A stretch of 64,000 nt of DNA from Coix lacryma-jobi var. lacryma-jobi (Eukaryota > Streptophyta > Magnoliopsida > Poales > Poaceae): positions 25,615,000 through 25,678,999 of the forward strand of contig CM019828.1 of the NCBI GenBank assembly GCA_009763385.1, given 5' to 3'. The notes under the pieces were generated by a model. That model had not been told where the DNA came from and searched no databases. It was given only the letters and a program-made list of their open reading frames with translations. The position numbers and the translations under genes were made by a program. Of this stretch, positions 32,586 through 44,904 are shown in pieces (position 1 is the first letter of the stretch; each line of letters begins with the position of its first letter).

Positions 32586-35274
32586 ATGGATCGCGGCGTG
32601 GGCAAACCGCCGTTTTTCGATGGGACGAACTATGCGTATTGGAAGATACGCATGTCGGCCTATCTGCAGAGTTTGGGTCTTCCATCTGGGATATTTGCAA
32701 CTCTGCCGATTACGTGGTCTTGGCTGCTCGTGTCTCTCAGCTTCAGATCGATGAGCACGATGCCAATAGCCGAGCCCGTAATGCTCTTTTCTCATGCTTG
32801 AGCATGAGTGAGTTTGATCGCGTTTCTCACCTCGCTACGGCTCGGGAGATCTGGGATACCCTCATGCGTTTTCATGAGCGAACCTCTCAAGTCAAAACCC
32901 AACTCTACGAGTCGTTCAAGCGAGAGTATGAGAACTTTCGACATATGCCTGGCGAGAGCATAGAAAGTTTATTCGCTCGCTTTCAGGTGATTGTCAACAG
33001 GATGAGGGCTAACAAGGAGCTGTTGCCTTTCGACGATCATGAGAGAGCTTTGAAGCTTTTGCATACTCTTGATCGATCGGTGTGGGATTCCAAAGTTCAG
33101 GAGATCATCGAATCACCTAACTATGAGACCCTCACGTGCGACGAGCTCTTCAGTAAGCTCAAGTCTAGTGAGATTGACGCCATGGCAAGGGCTTCTTATG
33201 AGAATCCTTCTGGCCCGACTATGGCTTTGGTTTCTGGCTCTTCTAACCCCTCTGGAGGCTTTGCTCTTTTGTCTCTCTTTTCTATCATAGAGGACCAGCT
33301 GGAGTCTTTGGGGGATGACGAGTTGGCAATGCTCGCCAACCGGTTCTCGCAGTTTCACAACCACCGCATGAACCGTCGTCGCGGAGGAGGACGCTCGGGA
33401 TGCTACGAGTGCGGCGACCCCGATCACTTCATCGCCAACTGTCCCAAGAAGAAGCATTCATCTGGGAAGGGCGATCATGGGCACAAGTATGACTCCGGCA
33501 AGCGCAAGGAGAAGTATGTCCCCGCGAGGCACAAGTGGAGGGGCGGCTTCGACAAGGAGTACATCAAGAAGAAGTACTTGGAGAAGGCCCAGGCTGAGCA
33601 GTGTGCGTTCTTCGCCACGCTCAGCGACGTCGACGGCTCGGATGACGACTCCGCTTGCTCAAGCGACGACGAGTCCGAGAAGAAGAAGAGAATCAAGGAC
33701 AAGCTGAACGGTCTCTGCTTCTTCGCCGACGACGACGGCCTCTGCACCATGGCCCTCGGCAAGGAGGTCGACGGCGAGCTGGTGAACTCCCCTCGGGACG
33801 ACGATGACGATGACACCTCCCAGGTATCTCTCACCCATGATGAGCTTTCAGCCGAGGTAGAGAAGCTTACTGCCGCCTTGCTTAGTCAGGATAAGCTGCT
33901 TAGGCGTGCCGCTAGAGAGCGCAAGGAGTTTAGGCAGAAGTGGGAGGATACGGTGAAGGAACTTGATTCTGTCAAGTCCACCATAGTTGTCACAGATGAG
34001 GAGGAGTGTGAGGCGTGCACCACACACATGACTGATCTTCTCACTTTGAGAAGTAAGTATGTTGCGTTGGTAGGAGAGGTGGATGAGCTCCGTGCTAGGC
34101 CCATGTTGTTGGGTGCTTGCAAGACTTGTCCTGTCTTATAATCCGAGTTGGCAGAGAAGAATGCCAAGATTGTGTCTCTTGAGGAGGCCAGCTCGGGTAG
34201 CACTTGTGTGACTAGGTGCGCGTTGTGCGAGGTTTTGGAGATGGAAATTGCCAATGTGAAGCATGACAAGATGCAAACCGAGGAGGAAAACACATACCTT
34301 CGGACCATCTTGTCATGGGTGTCTTGTGGTGAGCCACAGCTCGGGATGATGATTTCCCAATTCAAGCGAGCTGCTGGAGGTCCCGGTGTAGGCTTTGCTC
34401 AGGGTGTTGATCTTTCTGCTTTTGGGAAGATTGGAGAGTCGAGTGGTCTGAATCCGAGTGAGAAACCCACTCCACCACTACTCCCAAACTTACCAAGCTT
34501 CCACCCAAAGAGCCTCTCAAGTCTAACACCAAGGATGGGGTCTTTGTTGAGCCTCCAAGAGCTCCACCTAAGAACCAAGTGTGGCATCCCAAACCCAACC
34601 ACCTAAAGAACAAGCTGGACACAATGCCACCTATCCAGGAGGAGTTGCCACAGAAGGGCAAGGTGATCCACACCCACAACCGTGAGTACCAACAACCCCC
34701 TTTGAGAGCGGTGAGGTACCACTGTGAGCACTGTGGGAGAGATGGACACTTGAGCGAGTTCTGTTTTAGGCGCAAGAGAGAGGCGCGCCGTGCTAGGGAG
34801 ATGAACAACCCGAACATGTACCATCCTTTCCATGATGTACATGCGCCGAATGTTCAGAGGAGAGCACCGAGACGTGCTGCTAGGCCCAGAGGTCCAGAAC
34901 CTCAAGTTCCTAGGCCTAGGCAGCAGAGAGCTCCGAGGAGAGACGCTAGGCCTAGAGGTGTTGAGCCTCAAGTCCCTAGGCGTAGGCCTCGTAGGGAGCG
35001 TGCCCGGCGGGAGCCTGCATTTGTAGGCTATGGACCCCGTGGCGGTGGCTTTGCAGTTGAGCGTTTTCCCCCACCGCGTTTTGAGTATCGCGATGGACGC
35101 TCCTCCCTTAGCGGACCATGTTTTCCTCAACGTGGTGATCGCTCCTCCCGTAGGCGTGCTAGGAATGGTTTTTCTGCTAACCGTTCTTTTGAGCAGCCGG
35201 CCCAACACTGGTATTCCCCTTACTTCACTAACCCCAGTGTTGGACCGTATGCTCACCCTATGTCTTTTTATTGA
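32586..35274 (+). pseudogene. Gag of element D (two zinc knuckles), disrupted
   Basis: Begins at ATG 32586 with MDRGVGKPPFFDGTNYAYWK, a typical copia gag start. A frameshift near 32680 moves the reading to another frame, in which the gag core runs on (EIWDTLMRFHERTSQVK, FRHMPGESIESLFARF). The first knuckle CYECGDPDHFIANC is near 33401. A long charged, coiled-coil-like region follows. A TAA at 34139-34141 interrupts it, and the same frame reopens and then shifts again. A second knuckle CEHCGRDGHLSEFC is near 34723, and an Arg/Pro-rich repeat tail ends at 35274. The long two-knuckle form fits Sirevirus gag. Confidence 0.85.
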
Positions 35275-35288
35275 TGTAGGTAAAACGA

Positions 35289-37281
35289 TTGGAGAACGTT
35301 TGGTTGGTGGATTCCGGGTGTTCGAGGCACATGACCGGAAACGCCAAGTGGTTCACCAGTCTTAGTCCGGTCGCCGAAAAGGAGTATATAACCTTCGGCG
35401 ACAACAGCAAAGCTAAGGTGCTATCTCGTGGGTTTGTGCGAGTTAATGAGCACTTTGTGTTGTGCGATGTTGCTCTTGTTTCTAACTTGCATTTTAACCT
35501 TCTTTCTGTTTCGCACCTTTTTGATGATGACTATGAGATTCGTTTTAAACCGAATCTCAGTCGTATTTTGGATCCTCAGGGCGATCTTGTGTGTTTGATT
35601 TCGCCCTTTGGAAAAGTCTTTCGTGCGAATTTCTCGGAATCTTTTGGTACTTCTCGTTGTCTTGTGGCTGGACCTTCCTCTTCTGATCTTTGGAAGTGGC
35701 ATAGGAGACTTGGACATTTGAGCTTCGACTTGCTTGCAAGGCTTAGTTCACTTGGTCTAATCCAAGGATTGCCCAAGTTATCCATGGAGAAGGATCTTGT
35801 TTGCCACTCTTGTAGACACGGGAAGATGGTTGCCGCTCCCCACCATCCAGTGACTCAGGTCATGACCAAGCGTCCTGGAGAGCTTTTGCACATGGATCTT
35901 GTTGCTCCGGCTCGGGTGAGCTCGGTTGGGGGGAAGTGGTATGTACTTGTTGTTGTTGATGACTTTTCGAGATATTCGTGGGTCTTCTTTTTAGCTGAGA
36001 AGACCGAGACTTTCTCCTTTGCTCGCAATCTGATTTTGCGTCTTCAGAATGAGTTCCCTTTGAACTCTATGCGAGCAATTCGAAGTGATAATGGTTCCGA
36101 ATTCAAGAATTCAGATTTTGAGAAGTTTTGTGACTCTTTTGGGTTAGAGCATCAGTTTTCTTCCCCCTACACACCACCTCAGAATGGTGTTGTAGAGAGG
36201 AAGAATCGGACCCTTGTAGAGATGGCCACGACGATGCTCGATGAGCATAGGACTCCTAGGCGATATTGGGCCGAAGCTATGAACAATGCATGCTATATTT
36301 CCAATCGCATTTTTCTTCGAGCCTTCTTGAAAAACACCTCTTATGAGTTGCGTTTTGGAAAACTACCCAAGGAGTTATTTTCGAGTTTTTGGTTGTCATT
36401 GTTTTATACTCAAAAAGGGCAACTTGGACAAGTTTGAGTCTCGTTCTTCTGACGGTGTGTTTTTGGGTTATGGCACTCACACTCGAGCTTATCGTGTACT
36501 TAACCTTGACACTAACCGAGTCATGGAGACATCCGATGTCACCTTCGACGAGACCATGGTTTGTCCTTCATCTCGTTTTGAGCGTGCAGGTGATCATGAG
36601 GTTAGCGAACCTCTTTTCAATGATGAAGAAGAAGGTGCTGAAGGGATAGATGACCCAGCACCTCCTCCACCTGCGGTGCCGCAAAGAGCGGCTTCTACGA
36701 TGACTCACGGCCCCGACACGTCGTCTTCCTGGGGGCCGTGGGATCAGCCACCCCGAGCGGTACCCTTTGTACCCGGGGAGGCACCAGCTGCTGTTGAGGG
36801 GGAGGCCACTTCGGCAAGGGAGGCGCCACGACACATTCAGCGCTAGCACCCGCCTCAGCAGATGATCGGTAGCATCGACGAACGCGTCACCCGGTCAAGG
36901 CAAATCTCTCACTTTGCTCATTCTGCATTTGTTGCTGATTTTGAACCCCGGGATGTTGGACACGCTTTGACGGATCCTGATTGGGTCAATGCCATGCATG
37001 AGGAGCTTGAGAACTTTGAGAGAAATCGGGTTTGGGTTCTAGTGTCTCCACCTTCTGAGTGTCATCCTATTGGGACAAAATGGGTTTTCAAAAACAAACA
37101 GGGAGAAGACGGCCATGTTGTGAGAAACAAGGCCAGACTCGTAGCCCAGGGATATAGTCAGAAGGAGGGGATAGACTATGAGGAGACATTTGCTCCTGTA
37201 GCACGTTTGGAGGCTATTAGGATACTCTTGGCTTTTGCTGCATCCAAAGGTTTCAAACTTTTTTAAATGGATGTCAAGAGT
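35289..37281 (+). pseudogene. Pol of element D, part 1: protease, integrase, start of RT
   Basis: The protease active site is WLVDSGCSRHMTG near 35308. The GAG-pre-integrase region WHRRLGHLS follows, then CHSCRHGK. The integrase core has Asp in LLHMDLVAPAR, Asp in IRSDNGSEF and Glu in NGVVERKNRTL. A frameshift near 36350-36390 is followed by YFRVFGCHCF in another frame, and a TAG lies at 36844-36846. The N-terminal part of the copia RT follows (WVNAMHEELENFERN, WVFKNKQ, ARLVAQGY). A TAA at 37264-37266 precedes MDVKSAF, where element C interrupts. Confidence 0.87.
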
Positions 37282-37286
37282 GCCTT

Positions 37287-38568
37287 TGTCGGTGTTTCGT
37301 ACCCGGGGGTATCACACCAACGAGTAATATGATCGCGTGCTTCTCTTCCTGGATGGTGATGCAAGGGGACACAAGGATTTATCCTGGTTCGGGCAAAGAA
37401 GGCCCTACGTCCAGCGGGTGGAGATGTTCTTGTATTACTTGCACCTAAGTGCTTGTACAGGGGAGAATACAAGCTCAGTGAGCGTGGACCGGAGTCCGGA
37501 CTCGTGTCTGTGCGTGGACTCGTGTGTTGTCTTCCTCTTCTGAATGAGGGCCCTAGTGTCCCCTTTTATAGAGCAAGGGGAGGCCAGGGTTACATAAAGG
37601 TATTACAGGTGCCGGGGCGCATGGTGCCCCATACGGAGAAGGGTAGGAACCCTGTCTTGTCGGGGCCACTGGAGCCGATGTGATCGTCGCTGTTGAGGCG
37701 TCCTTGGGTCGTGGCTTCCATCCCGGGCGCGGACGTGGTGGCGCGACCAGGCGGGAGCCGTACAGCGCCCATCTCGGAATGTACAGTACGCGGTGAGGTC
37801 CCTCCGGGTCTTGGGGTACCTGTCCTCCAATAGCACGAAAGTAGTTAGGGCTCGAAGGGCGCGGAGCCGGCTTCGAGGTGGTGCCACGGGGGCTCGAAGG
37901 GCGCGGAGCCGGCCTCGAGGTGTTACAGTGCAGGGCTCGAGGGGCGCGTAGCCGGCCTCGAGGGGTTGCAGTGTAGGGCTCGAGGGGCGCGTATCCGGCT
38001 TCGAGGAGTTGCAGTGCCTGGCTTGGCCGAACAGTGCTGTACTGGTGCCCTTTTGCCCATGCTTGTGGTGAAAACGAGACTTGACCTTTACACCGAGTCA
38101 CTGTGGTACATGTTGTGCACTAGTGGACACGACCGGAGTAGGTGAAGGCATTAAATGCGTGGTATGGGCTGGTACGGCTGTCTGTGCAGCTCGAGGTCCG
38201 TGCGTTAATGCTCGAGGTGTGGGGGCGCGCTCGCCTGAGGCCTGGAGGGCTCGGGCGAGACGGAGAGCGATCGTGCTCGCCCGAGGCCTTGCTGGGAGGG
38301 CTCGGGCGAGACGGAGACAGAGCGTTCGTCCGAGGCCTGGCTGGGAGGGCTCGGGCGAGACGGAGACAGAGCGTTCGCCCGAGGCCTGGCTGGGAGGGCT
38401 CGGGCGAGACGGAGACAGAGCGTTCGCCTGAGGCCTGGCTGGGAGGGCTCGGGCGAGACGAAGACAGAGCGTTCGCCCGAGGCCTGGCTGGGAGGGCTCG
38501 GGCGAGACGGAGACAGAGCGTTCGGGTGTTTGCGTTGATTGGGGGTACCCTTTTTCGTACCACCGACA
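37287..38568 (-). repeat. 3' LTR of element C
   Basis: 1282 bp. In element orientation the purine tract CTCGGGGGCTAC (plus-strand 38569-38580) precedes it. It contains a roughly 45-bp repeat with CTCGAGG...CCTCGAG arms (37850-38020) and the 49-bp hairpin array (38225-38525). Confidence 0.93.
38225..38525 (-). repeat. 49-bp tandem hairpin array in element C's LTR
   Basis: About five to six units with a period of 49 bp. Each contains the arms CTCGGGCGA and TCGCCCGAG around about 15-17 bp. The first unit pairs perfectly over ten bases (CTCGGGCGAG with CTCGCCCGAG). The same array is at 52465-52765 in the other LTR, with a three-base loss in one unit. The long Arg-rich reading frames across it are repeat translations. 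Confidence 0.88.
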
Positions 38569-39847
38569 GTAGCCCCCGAGCCCTTGTTTGAGTGCTTGCA
38601 TTCGAGCAGAGGCTCCAGATTGGGATCTCTAAGGACAGCTAACGGGTCTCGAGGGTTTTGTCGATTTGATTCCGTGGGTGTCGTGCGAGCGACACCCGCG
38701 GGTGTAGCCCCCGAGACCATCGGGGAGTGGTTAGAGCTCCCTCGTGGGCTTCCCGAAGAACCCTCCGTCGTTTGGGAACCTTCTGCCCAGTGGGCGTGCC
38801 TTTTTAGGCGGGAATCGTCAGGGAGCGGAGATTGCGGCACCGTGCGTACCTGTCAACAGGCTCGAAATGTGGTTCGGTAGTAATATTAAATATTCGCGGT
38901 AACCTTTCCTTTGTCGTGGGAGACTTCGTCCGAGGCTTGGCTCGGAGGGCTCGGACGAGACGGAGAACGAGCGTTTGTCCTGGGCCTGGTCTCGAGGGCT
39001 CAGGCGAGATGGGGGTCGAGCTTTCACCCGAGGCCTGAAAATCTCATGCTCACACAAAGAAAAGAGATTAGTCGCAACTGTCCGAGTTTTTAGACCCTCT
39101 TTCGTCGAGGGGTGCCAGGCTGAACCGACTGGCCGGCTCCTCGAGCTGTCCGACATGCCGATTGCCCTGGCTTGTCATCCCGCGAGTCCTTTCGATCGGA
39201 TGCGAGGGGGGATGCCTCGTACTACCCCGAGTGGGCGAGTATCGAGGTTCCCGGTGAGCTGGTAACGGGGAATCCAAGTGAGAGCTCGTGCCCCGTTCGT
39301 TAGGGGTCGACTGTGGCCCGGAGGCGGTCTCATAAAGCATGGGTGCTCAGTCTGCAGGAGTGCCGGGTCCATTCGATAGGACCCGGTGGCTCGATGCCTC
39401 CCTCCGAGGGGATCTCACTGCACGTCGAGCTCCCCGCCTTGGATACATGTGAGGGGCCTCGAGGGCTCGGCCCTCGAGTAATGCCGCGAGTGGCGCCCCT
39501 TGGTGTCCCTGACTCGGGTGCTCGAGGCCGGCTGTCGAACCCTTTTCGAGGGCCAGCCTTCGCTGCCTCGAGACTTAGGGCCGAGGCCCGTTTTTACCTT
39601 TATGAAGAAACCTCCGTCGTCTGGGAACCCTTCTGCCCGTTGGGCACGCCTTTTTAGGCGGAAACCGTCGGGGAGAGCGGCGGGCGCGAAGCCGGAGTGA
39701 CGGTCGTGGCGGGCCCGGGTAGTGGAGCGAATGGAGAGGTGACGCGTGTACCCTGCATCCGGCTCGAGACGTGGTTAGGTGGGCGCATTGAATGCATTCG
39801 GTTACCTTTTTACGTCGTGGGAGATCCCGCCCGTCTGGGTTTCCCCC
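38569..39847. other. Element C region between 3' LTR and the antisense gene promoter
   Basis: No gene seen. A direct duplication of about 180-230 bp is present: 38753-38935 resembles 39601-39832 (shared CCTCCGTCGT, TGGGAACC, GCCTTTTTAGGCGG, GTCGTGGGAGA). Only the right copy is followed by a TATA box. A lone relative of the LTR hairpin (CGTCCGAG...CTCGGACG) lies at 38929-38964. Confidence 0.65.
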
Positions 39848-39855
39848 TATAAATA
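39848..39855 (+). promoter_or_regulatory. TATA box for element C's antisense gene
   Basis: TATAAATA in CCCCCTATAAATATCG, about 150 bp upstream of the ATG at 39998. The leader between is CT- and GCC-rich. It is directed opposite to element C's own transcription. Confidence 0.65.
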
Positions 39856-39997
39856 TCGAAAGAGGGGAAAAAGAACCCTTTACTTTGCCTTTGCCTTCGC
39901 CGCCGCCGTAGCCTTTACGCGCCCTCTCCTTCGAGCTAGTTGATTGGGGATTTTCCGGCTGCCCGTCCGCTGCTCGGATCCGCGCCGCGCCACCGTC

Positions 39998-42900
39998 ATG
40001 GCCGCCCAGACACAGATGCTGCCGGCCGAGGACTGGAGCCCGTCGAAGGTGACACAGAGCGAAATGGACTCGCTGGTGGCCCAGGGGCTTCTGCGCCCCA
40101 ACCCGGAGGAGGGACCCGCATGGTGGGTTATCCCGTCGGCGGAGCACCGGGAGCCGCACCCGCCGGAGGGGTATGTGGTGAGCTTCACGCGCTACCACCG
40201 TATGGGGCTCGGCGTCCCGCCGAGCCGCTTCTTGCGAGGGCTGGCCCACCATTTCGAGGTGGAGCTGCAACACTTCTCCCCCAACTCCATCTCGCACGCC
40301 GCCATATTCGCCGCGGTGTGCGAGGGGTACCTGAAGATGGAGCCGCACTGGGAGATGTTCGTCCATCTCTTCCGGGGCGAGCTCTTCATCAAGTCCCTGA
40401 AGCCCAGCGGGAGGCGGCCCGTGCGCATGGGCTCCCTTGCCATTACCACGCGAGGGCGGGGACCTCGTCGGCCAATGTCCCCCGCGAGTACCTGCGATAC
40501 AAGCTTTCCACCAACCAGGCCGGGTGGGACGACCATTGGTTCTATCTGCGGAACGAAGGTGGCCTCCTTCCGTTACACCGGCAGGGTCCTCACTCAACGC
40601 CCGGAGAAGTGGACCTGGGGCGTTGCGGCGGACAGGCAACGCCACCTGGCCCCGCTGATGGAGATGATGAAGACGCTGGTGGATGAGAAGAAGCTGACCG
40701 TGCAAGCGGTCATTTGGGCGTTCCACCAGCGAAGAGTTCTCCGCTGGCGGACCGCCCCCTTCTTATGCACGAGATGGGCCCGCAGGCTCAGCTCGAGGCG
40801 CTCAATCGCTCGAGGATGGCCGAAGAGAGGCTGTCCCGGAACGAGGGCGTCTCCCGGGTGTCGATCACGATCCAGGGGCCGTTCGTCCCTGAACTCTCCA
40901 ACCTGGTTGCGATGGCACCCGACGAGGGGTGTCTCGACCTGGTAAGCCTCCCTCGAGTCGAGCTATCTCGAGCCTCCTCCCCCTTTTCCTCCTTCGATCC
41001 GTTTGCATCCGTCTTGTGGTTTGTCTCATCACGCTTCTTCTTTCTTCAGGGGGCATTTACTTGTCGCGCGTCGAGGCCCCGGTGAGGGAGGACGCCGCGG
41101 ATTCTCAGGTGAGGCGCCTCTCTGCTCAGAAGGACAAGGAGAGCAAGGATGCCAAAAAGAAGAAAGAGAAAATAAAACTTGCGTCGCTTAGCTCGGGAGC
41201 AGAGACTGGCGAAGGCTCGTCGTAACCGTCAGCCTGGGGACGGGTCCCCCGAGCTGAGCTCCTCGAGCTCGGAGGAGGAGTGGTGATGAGGAGGAGGGCG
41301 ACGACGAGGGGATGGATGCGCGCTTGATGCGCGCGGGGCTCGTCGATGACAGGGCTGACCGCTCCTCTGTGCAGGAGGGTACACTGGAGGTCCCACCGAC
41401 AAAAGGGTCGCGCGGGACGCAGCCGCGGAAGGCGGCGCCGATCCCTGCCTCGTCGGGGGCCCGAGGTCCGTCGAGCTCCGCGCCGGATGTGCCCCTGGTC
41501 GTAAGGAAGCCCCGGACCCGGAGCGCCTCCGCCACAGCGCCAACGGAGGCCGCCCCCGCGTCAGCCCAGACGGGGGGTCTCGAGAGGGGTCGGGCCTCGA
41601 GAGGCGGTCGACAGGTCGAGAAGGTTTCGGGCCCGACCCCCGCGAGCCGTCAAGGGCGCCGTCGAGCCCGCGGAGGAGCGGGCGCCAAGAAGAGGCGTCG
41701 AGCCCGCGCCATCACGAGCGTCGGGGAGGGAGCCCCCGAGCGTCTCGTGACCAGGGGCGCGAGCGTCCCCGGAGTCCATCGCCGCACCGCCGCCGGGACA
41801 CGGAAGCGGACGCGGGAGGGCGCGACCACCAGCGCGGGCGCCGGAGCAGGTCCCGGAGCCCGCGCCGGGGCGAGCGCCACGACGTCAGCACGAGGGTGGT
41901 ACGGTCGCCCTCCCGCGATGTGGGGCGGAAGGAGGGCTCTCCCTCGAGGTCGAGCCATGGGAGGCGTCGGGAGCCCTCCCCCCATCCCAGCCCTGTGGAG
42001 ACGGCCCAGGCGCAGGGCTCGAGCGTGGGGTGGGCTCGAAGCCCCCGAGTGGGTCCGGCGATTCCGGGAAGAAGCCCAGCCGCCGCTTCGGGTGAGTAGT
42101 TTCCTTGGGTCTCGTCGGTAGTGAGGCTTCACCTCTTTGCTTTTGATGACGCGTGCCATCTCCATCTTCTCAGGGGGAAGCGCTCCTACCAGGAGGTGGA
42201 CCTCGCTTCGTCCAAGCGGGCCAAGACCTCGAGCCCCGTCGAGGCACAGGCACCTCGAGGTATGGCACCTTCCTCCGCTAGAGAAGCCGCTTGGCTGGAG
42301 AAGGCCCGAGCTGCCATGGCTCGAGGGGGCCGGATGATCGTCGCGAATTTTGGTGAGGCCGTCGCCATCGACCACGGGGTCGAGGTACTCTTCCTGGTTC
42401 TGACATCTCCGTCATCTCGTATTGCAGGGGCCTCAGCTCATGGCATCGAGCCTGCCACCACCGTATCCGCCGAAGCGCTGCCTCCTCCCCCTCCTCCTCC
42501 TCCCGCGATGGTGCCAACTGGGAGCGCCATCCTTCCCCTCACCACGACGGTGTTCCGGGGAAGCGCCTGGGGCGAGCACGGCCCCGCCGGCGTCTGGGGC
42601 TGAGGAGACTGCGCCCCTTGTGGCTCCGACCAGCACGGGCCGGGCTGCGGAGGAGGGAAGGGGGGAGAGGCGTCGGCGGAGAAGGAGCCGACGGTGGAGG
42701 ACCTCCTGAACGAGCTGGAGCAGGGGCCGCTCCTCGCCGCGGGCTCGATGACGGTGGAGGCGCCCGAGGTGCCGGCTAGCGCCGACAAGGCGCCGGAGGG
42801 CCCGGCCAGGGAAGAGGGCCCGGGGTCGAGCCTTCCCTCGATCGATCCGCAACAGGAAGTGCCGGCGGAGGGACGGAGGGAGTCGGGGCCCGTGCCGTCG

Positions 42901-44223
42901 GGCGGCGGGTCGCTGTCGGGGCAGCTCGAGGCGGAGGAGGATCTGCCCGACATCGAGCTCGACCGACCGATATGGCCGTTTCCCGTCCCACTGAGCCCGC
43001 CCCTTGCCGTGGTTCCCATCGAGCAGCCGGCCCAGCGGGGGGCCCGCGCGAGGTGCGGTCCATCTTCCGGGAGGTGGCCGTGCTTATGGCGGAGGCGGAG
43101 CGGTCCTGCTCCGAGGAGGCGGGCCGGTCCGCACAGGTGTCAGCCGCCCTCGCGCGGGCTGAGGCGGAGCTTCGAGATCTCCGCGCGGAGCTGAGCCGGA
43201 ACGCCCAGATGGCGAGCCGGCTTAACGAGGCGGAGGCGGAGGTCCGGGTGGCTCGAGGCGAGGTCGCTCGATCCAAGGAGGAGGCCGCCGCCGTTCTCGA
43301 AGCGTCGAGGAAGGAGGCCGCGGACGCCCGAAGCGAGGCCACCTCTGCCCGGGCTGAAGCCGAGGCGGCGAAGCAGGAGGCTGCTGACGCCCGTGGCGAG
43401 GCCGCCGCTGCCCGAACCGCAGCGGAGGCGGCGAGAAAAGAGGCCGAAGACGCCGTGAGTGGTGCCGCCACCGCCCGAGCTGCCGAGGGGGCGGCGCGGC
43501 AGGAGGTGATCCGCAAGGATCTGGCCCTGGTGGAGGCGGGCCGGCTGATCGAGGACCTTAGGTCCGAGAAGCTCCTCACGCTGGCCGAGAAGCGCAGGCT
43601 GGAGCAGCGTGCTGAGGGCCTGACCAGCGACCTCGCCGCACTGGGGCAACACTGCGACGGTGAGGCTTACACCTTGTTCTTGTTTGGGTCTCGAAGTTTT
43701 TTGTTACGCCGCAGTCTCACTCTTCCTTGTTTGTTGCGCAGGGGTCGAGAAGACGGTCGAGGAGCTCCGCGGGACGAACCAGGCTCTCTTGGACCAACTC
43801 CAAGACGAGACGATGGTGGCGGAGCGGGCTCGCTCCTCTCTCGACCGGCTCGGCCCCATGTGGGGTGCTCCTCCTCCTGTGACCGCGGCAGAAGGTGCAG
43901 TGGCTCGGGGCGATGCCTTGGTCGACGCCTTGTGCTTCTTCGACGCAGCCGCGCGGGACCGTGTCCGGCAAGCTCTCCATCACGGCGTCAAGCAGACACT
44001 CGCGGTTGTTCGCTCCGGTTTCCGCTTCCCGGTCCACGTTGTCGCGAATGGCTTCATCGAGATCGAGGGGAAGGATGAGGAGTGGAACAACCGCCGTGTC
44101 GACAAAATTTTGGAGAAGATGGAGAGGCCGGGGACGTCGCTCGCGAAGATCTTCGAGGAGGACGTGCTGCCTCCTGACGCCAGCAGCGGTGTCGGAGCCC
44201 TCAGCTCGGTCGAGGTCGAGTGA
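39998..44223 (+). pseudogene. Antisense spliced gene of element C (Transposase_28-like), probably disrupted
   Basis: ATG at 39998 gives MAAQTQMLPAEDWSPSKV. The N-terminal exon shows the 'putative gypsy type transposon' pattern: GYVVSFTRYHRMGLGVPPS, LRGLAHHFEVELQHFSPNSI, ICEGYLKMEP-like, then WDDHWFYLRNE. Between about 40445 and 40560 the conserved text moves to another frame and back, so two small indels are present. A donor lies after 40941 and an acceptor before 41050. The middle part is Ser/Arg/Pro-rich. A long Ala/Glu-rich coiled coil spans about 43060-43660. A clean junction joins 43660 to 43743 with a split Gly codon, and the last exon ends at the TGA near 44221-44223. It corresponds in place and order to the antisense gene of element A. 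Function unknown. Confidence 0.75.
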
Positions 44224-44904
44224 GCTGACGAGCCGTCGAGGAGTCCTCGCTCGAAGACTAGGCGTGCTGCGACGAGTTGTCGGAGCCTCCTGAGCTCGGG
44301 CGTCGAGGTCGAGCCTGCCATCGTGGACCTCGAGGAGTACCGCACCGACGAGGACTGAGGCCTGCGTGCCAAATTTGGGCGTCGAGGCCCTTGTAAGAAT
44401 CTATGACATAAATGAGGGTACGTCGAGACCCGAATGTATATGTGATTTGTTTATGAAAGAGTTGTTTTCTTTTCAAATGCGTTTGACCGCTTCTCTTTGT
44501 CGCAAGCTCGAGTTTCTGCTAACTTAGTCTGTGTTCCTTCGATACGTCGCGAGCCCCTCGAGGGGAGGCGTAGGTAGGGCACCGTAGCCCGGGGGCGTAG
44601 GTGGCCGTCTACGTCGACGCCCCCCGACCTTGGAGGCTCGAGGTACTTTAAGATTTAGACGTCGCTAGTTCACTCGAGGCGCGAGTCGAGACGAGGGTCA
44701 AATTTTTTGAAAAGAAAACACGCGTTTTTTTCCGGAGTCTGGGGGGGTTTACCCCTTGTCAGCCCCCGAGGGAGGCTCGACCCTGAGCTAGGCAGGGTCG
44801 AGGCTACCTTAAGATGCGAAGCAACATGAACGATGGAGCACGAGTTGGCCCATTCATATTGACATGTTTGTACAAAGTGATAAAATGAACAAGGCCTCGA
44901 GGCC
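44224..44904. other. Convergent spacer in element C
   Basis: Between the antisense gene's stop and the integrase stop. No gene recognised. Short G/C-rich tracts with AGCCCCCGAG-like sequences and CTCGAG motifs occur here. Confidence 0.6.

Noticed and set aside
38081..38840. Long Arg/Ser/Pro-rich reading frames on both strands
   Set aside because: They cover the 49-bp hairpin array and GC-rich LTR; open frames arise from the repeat and composition.
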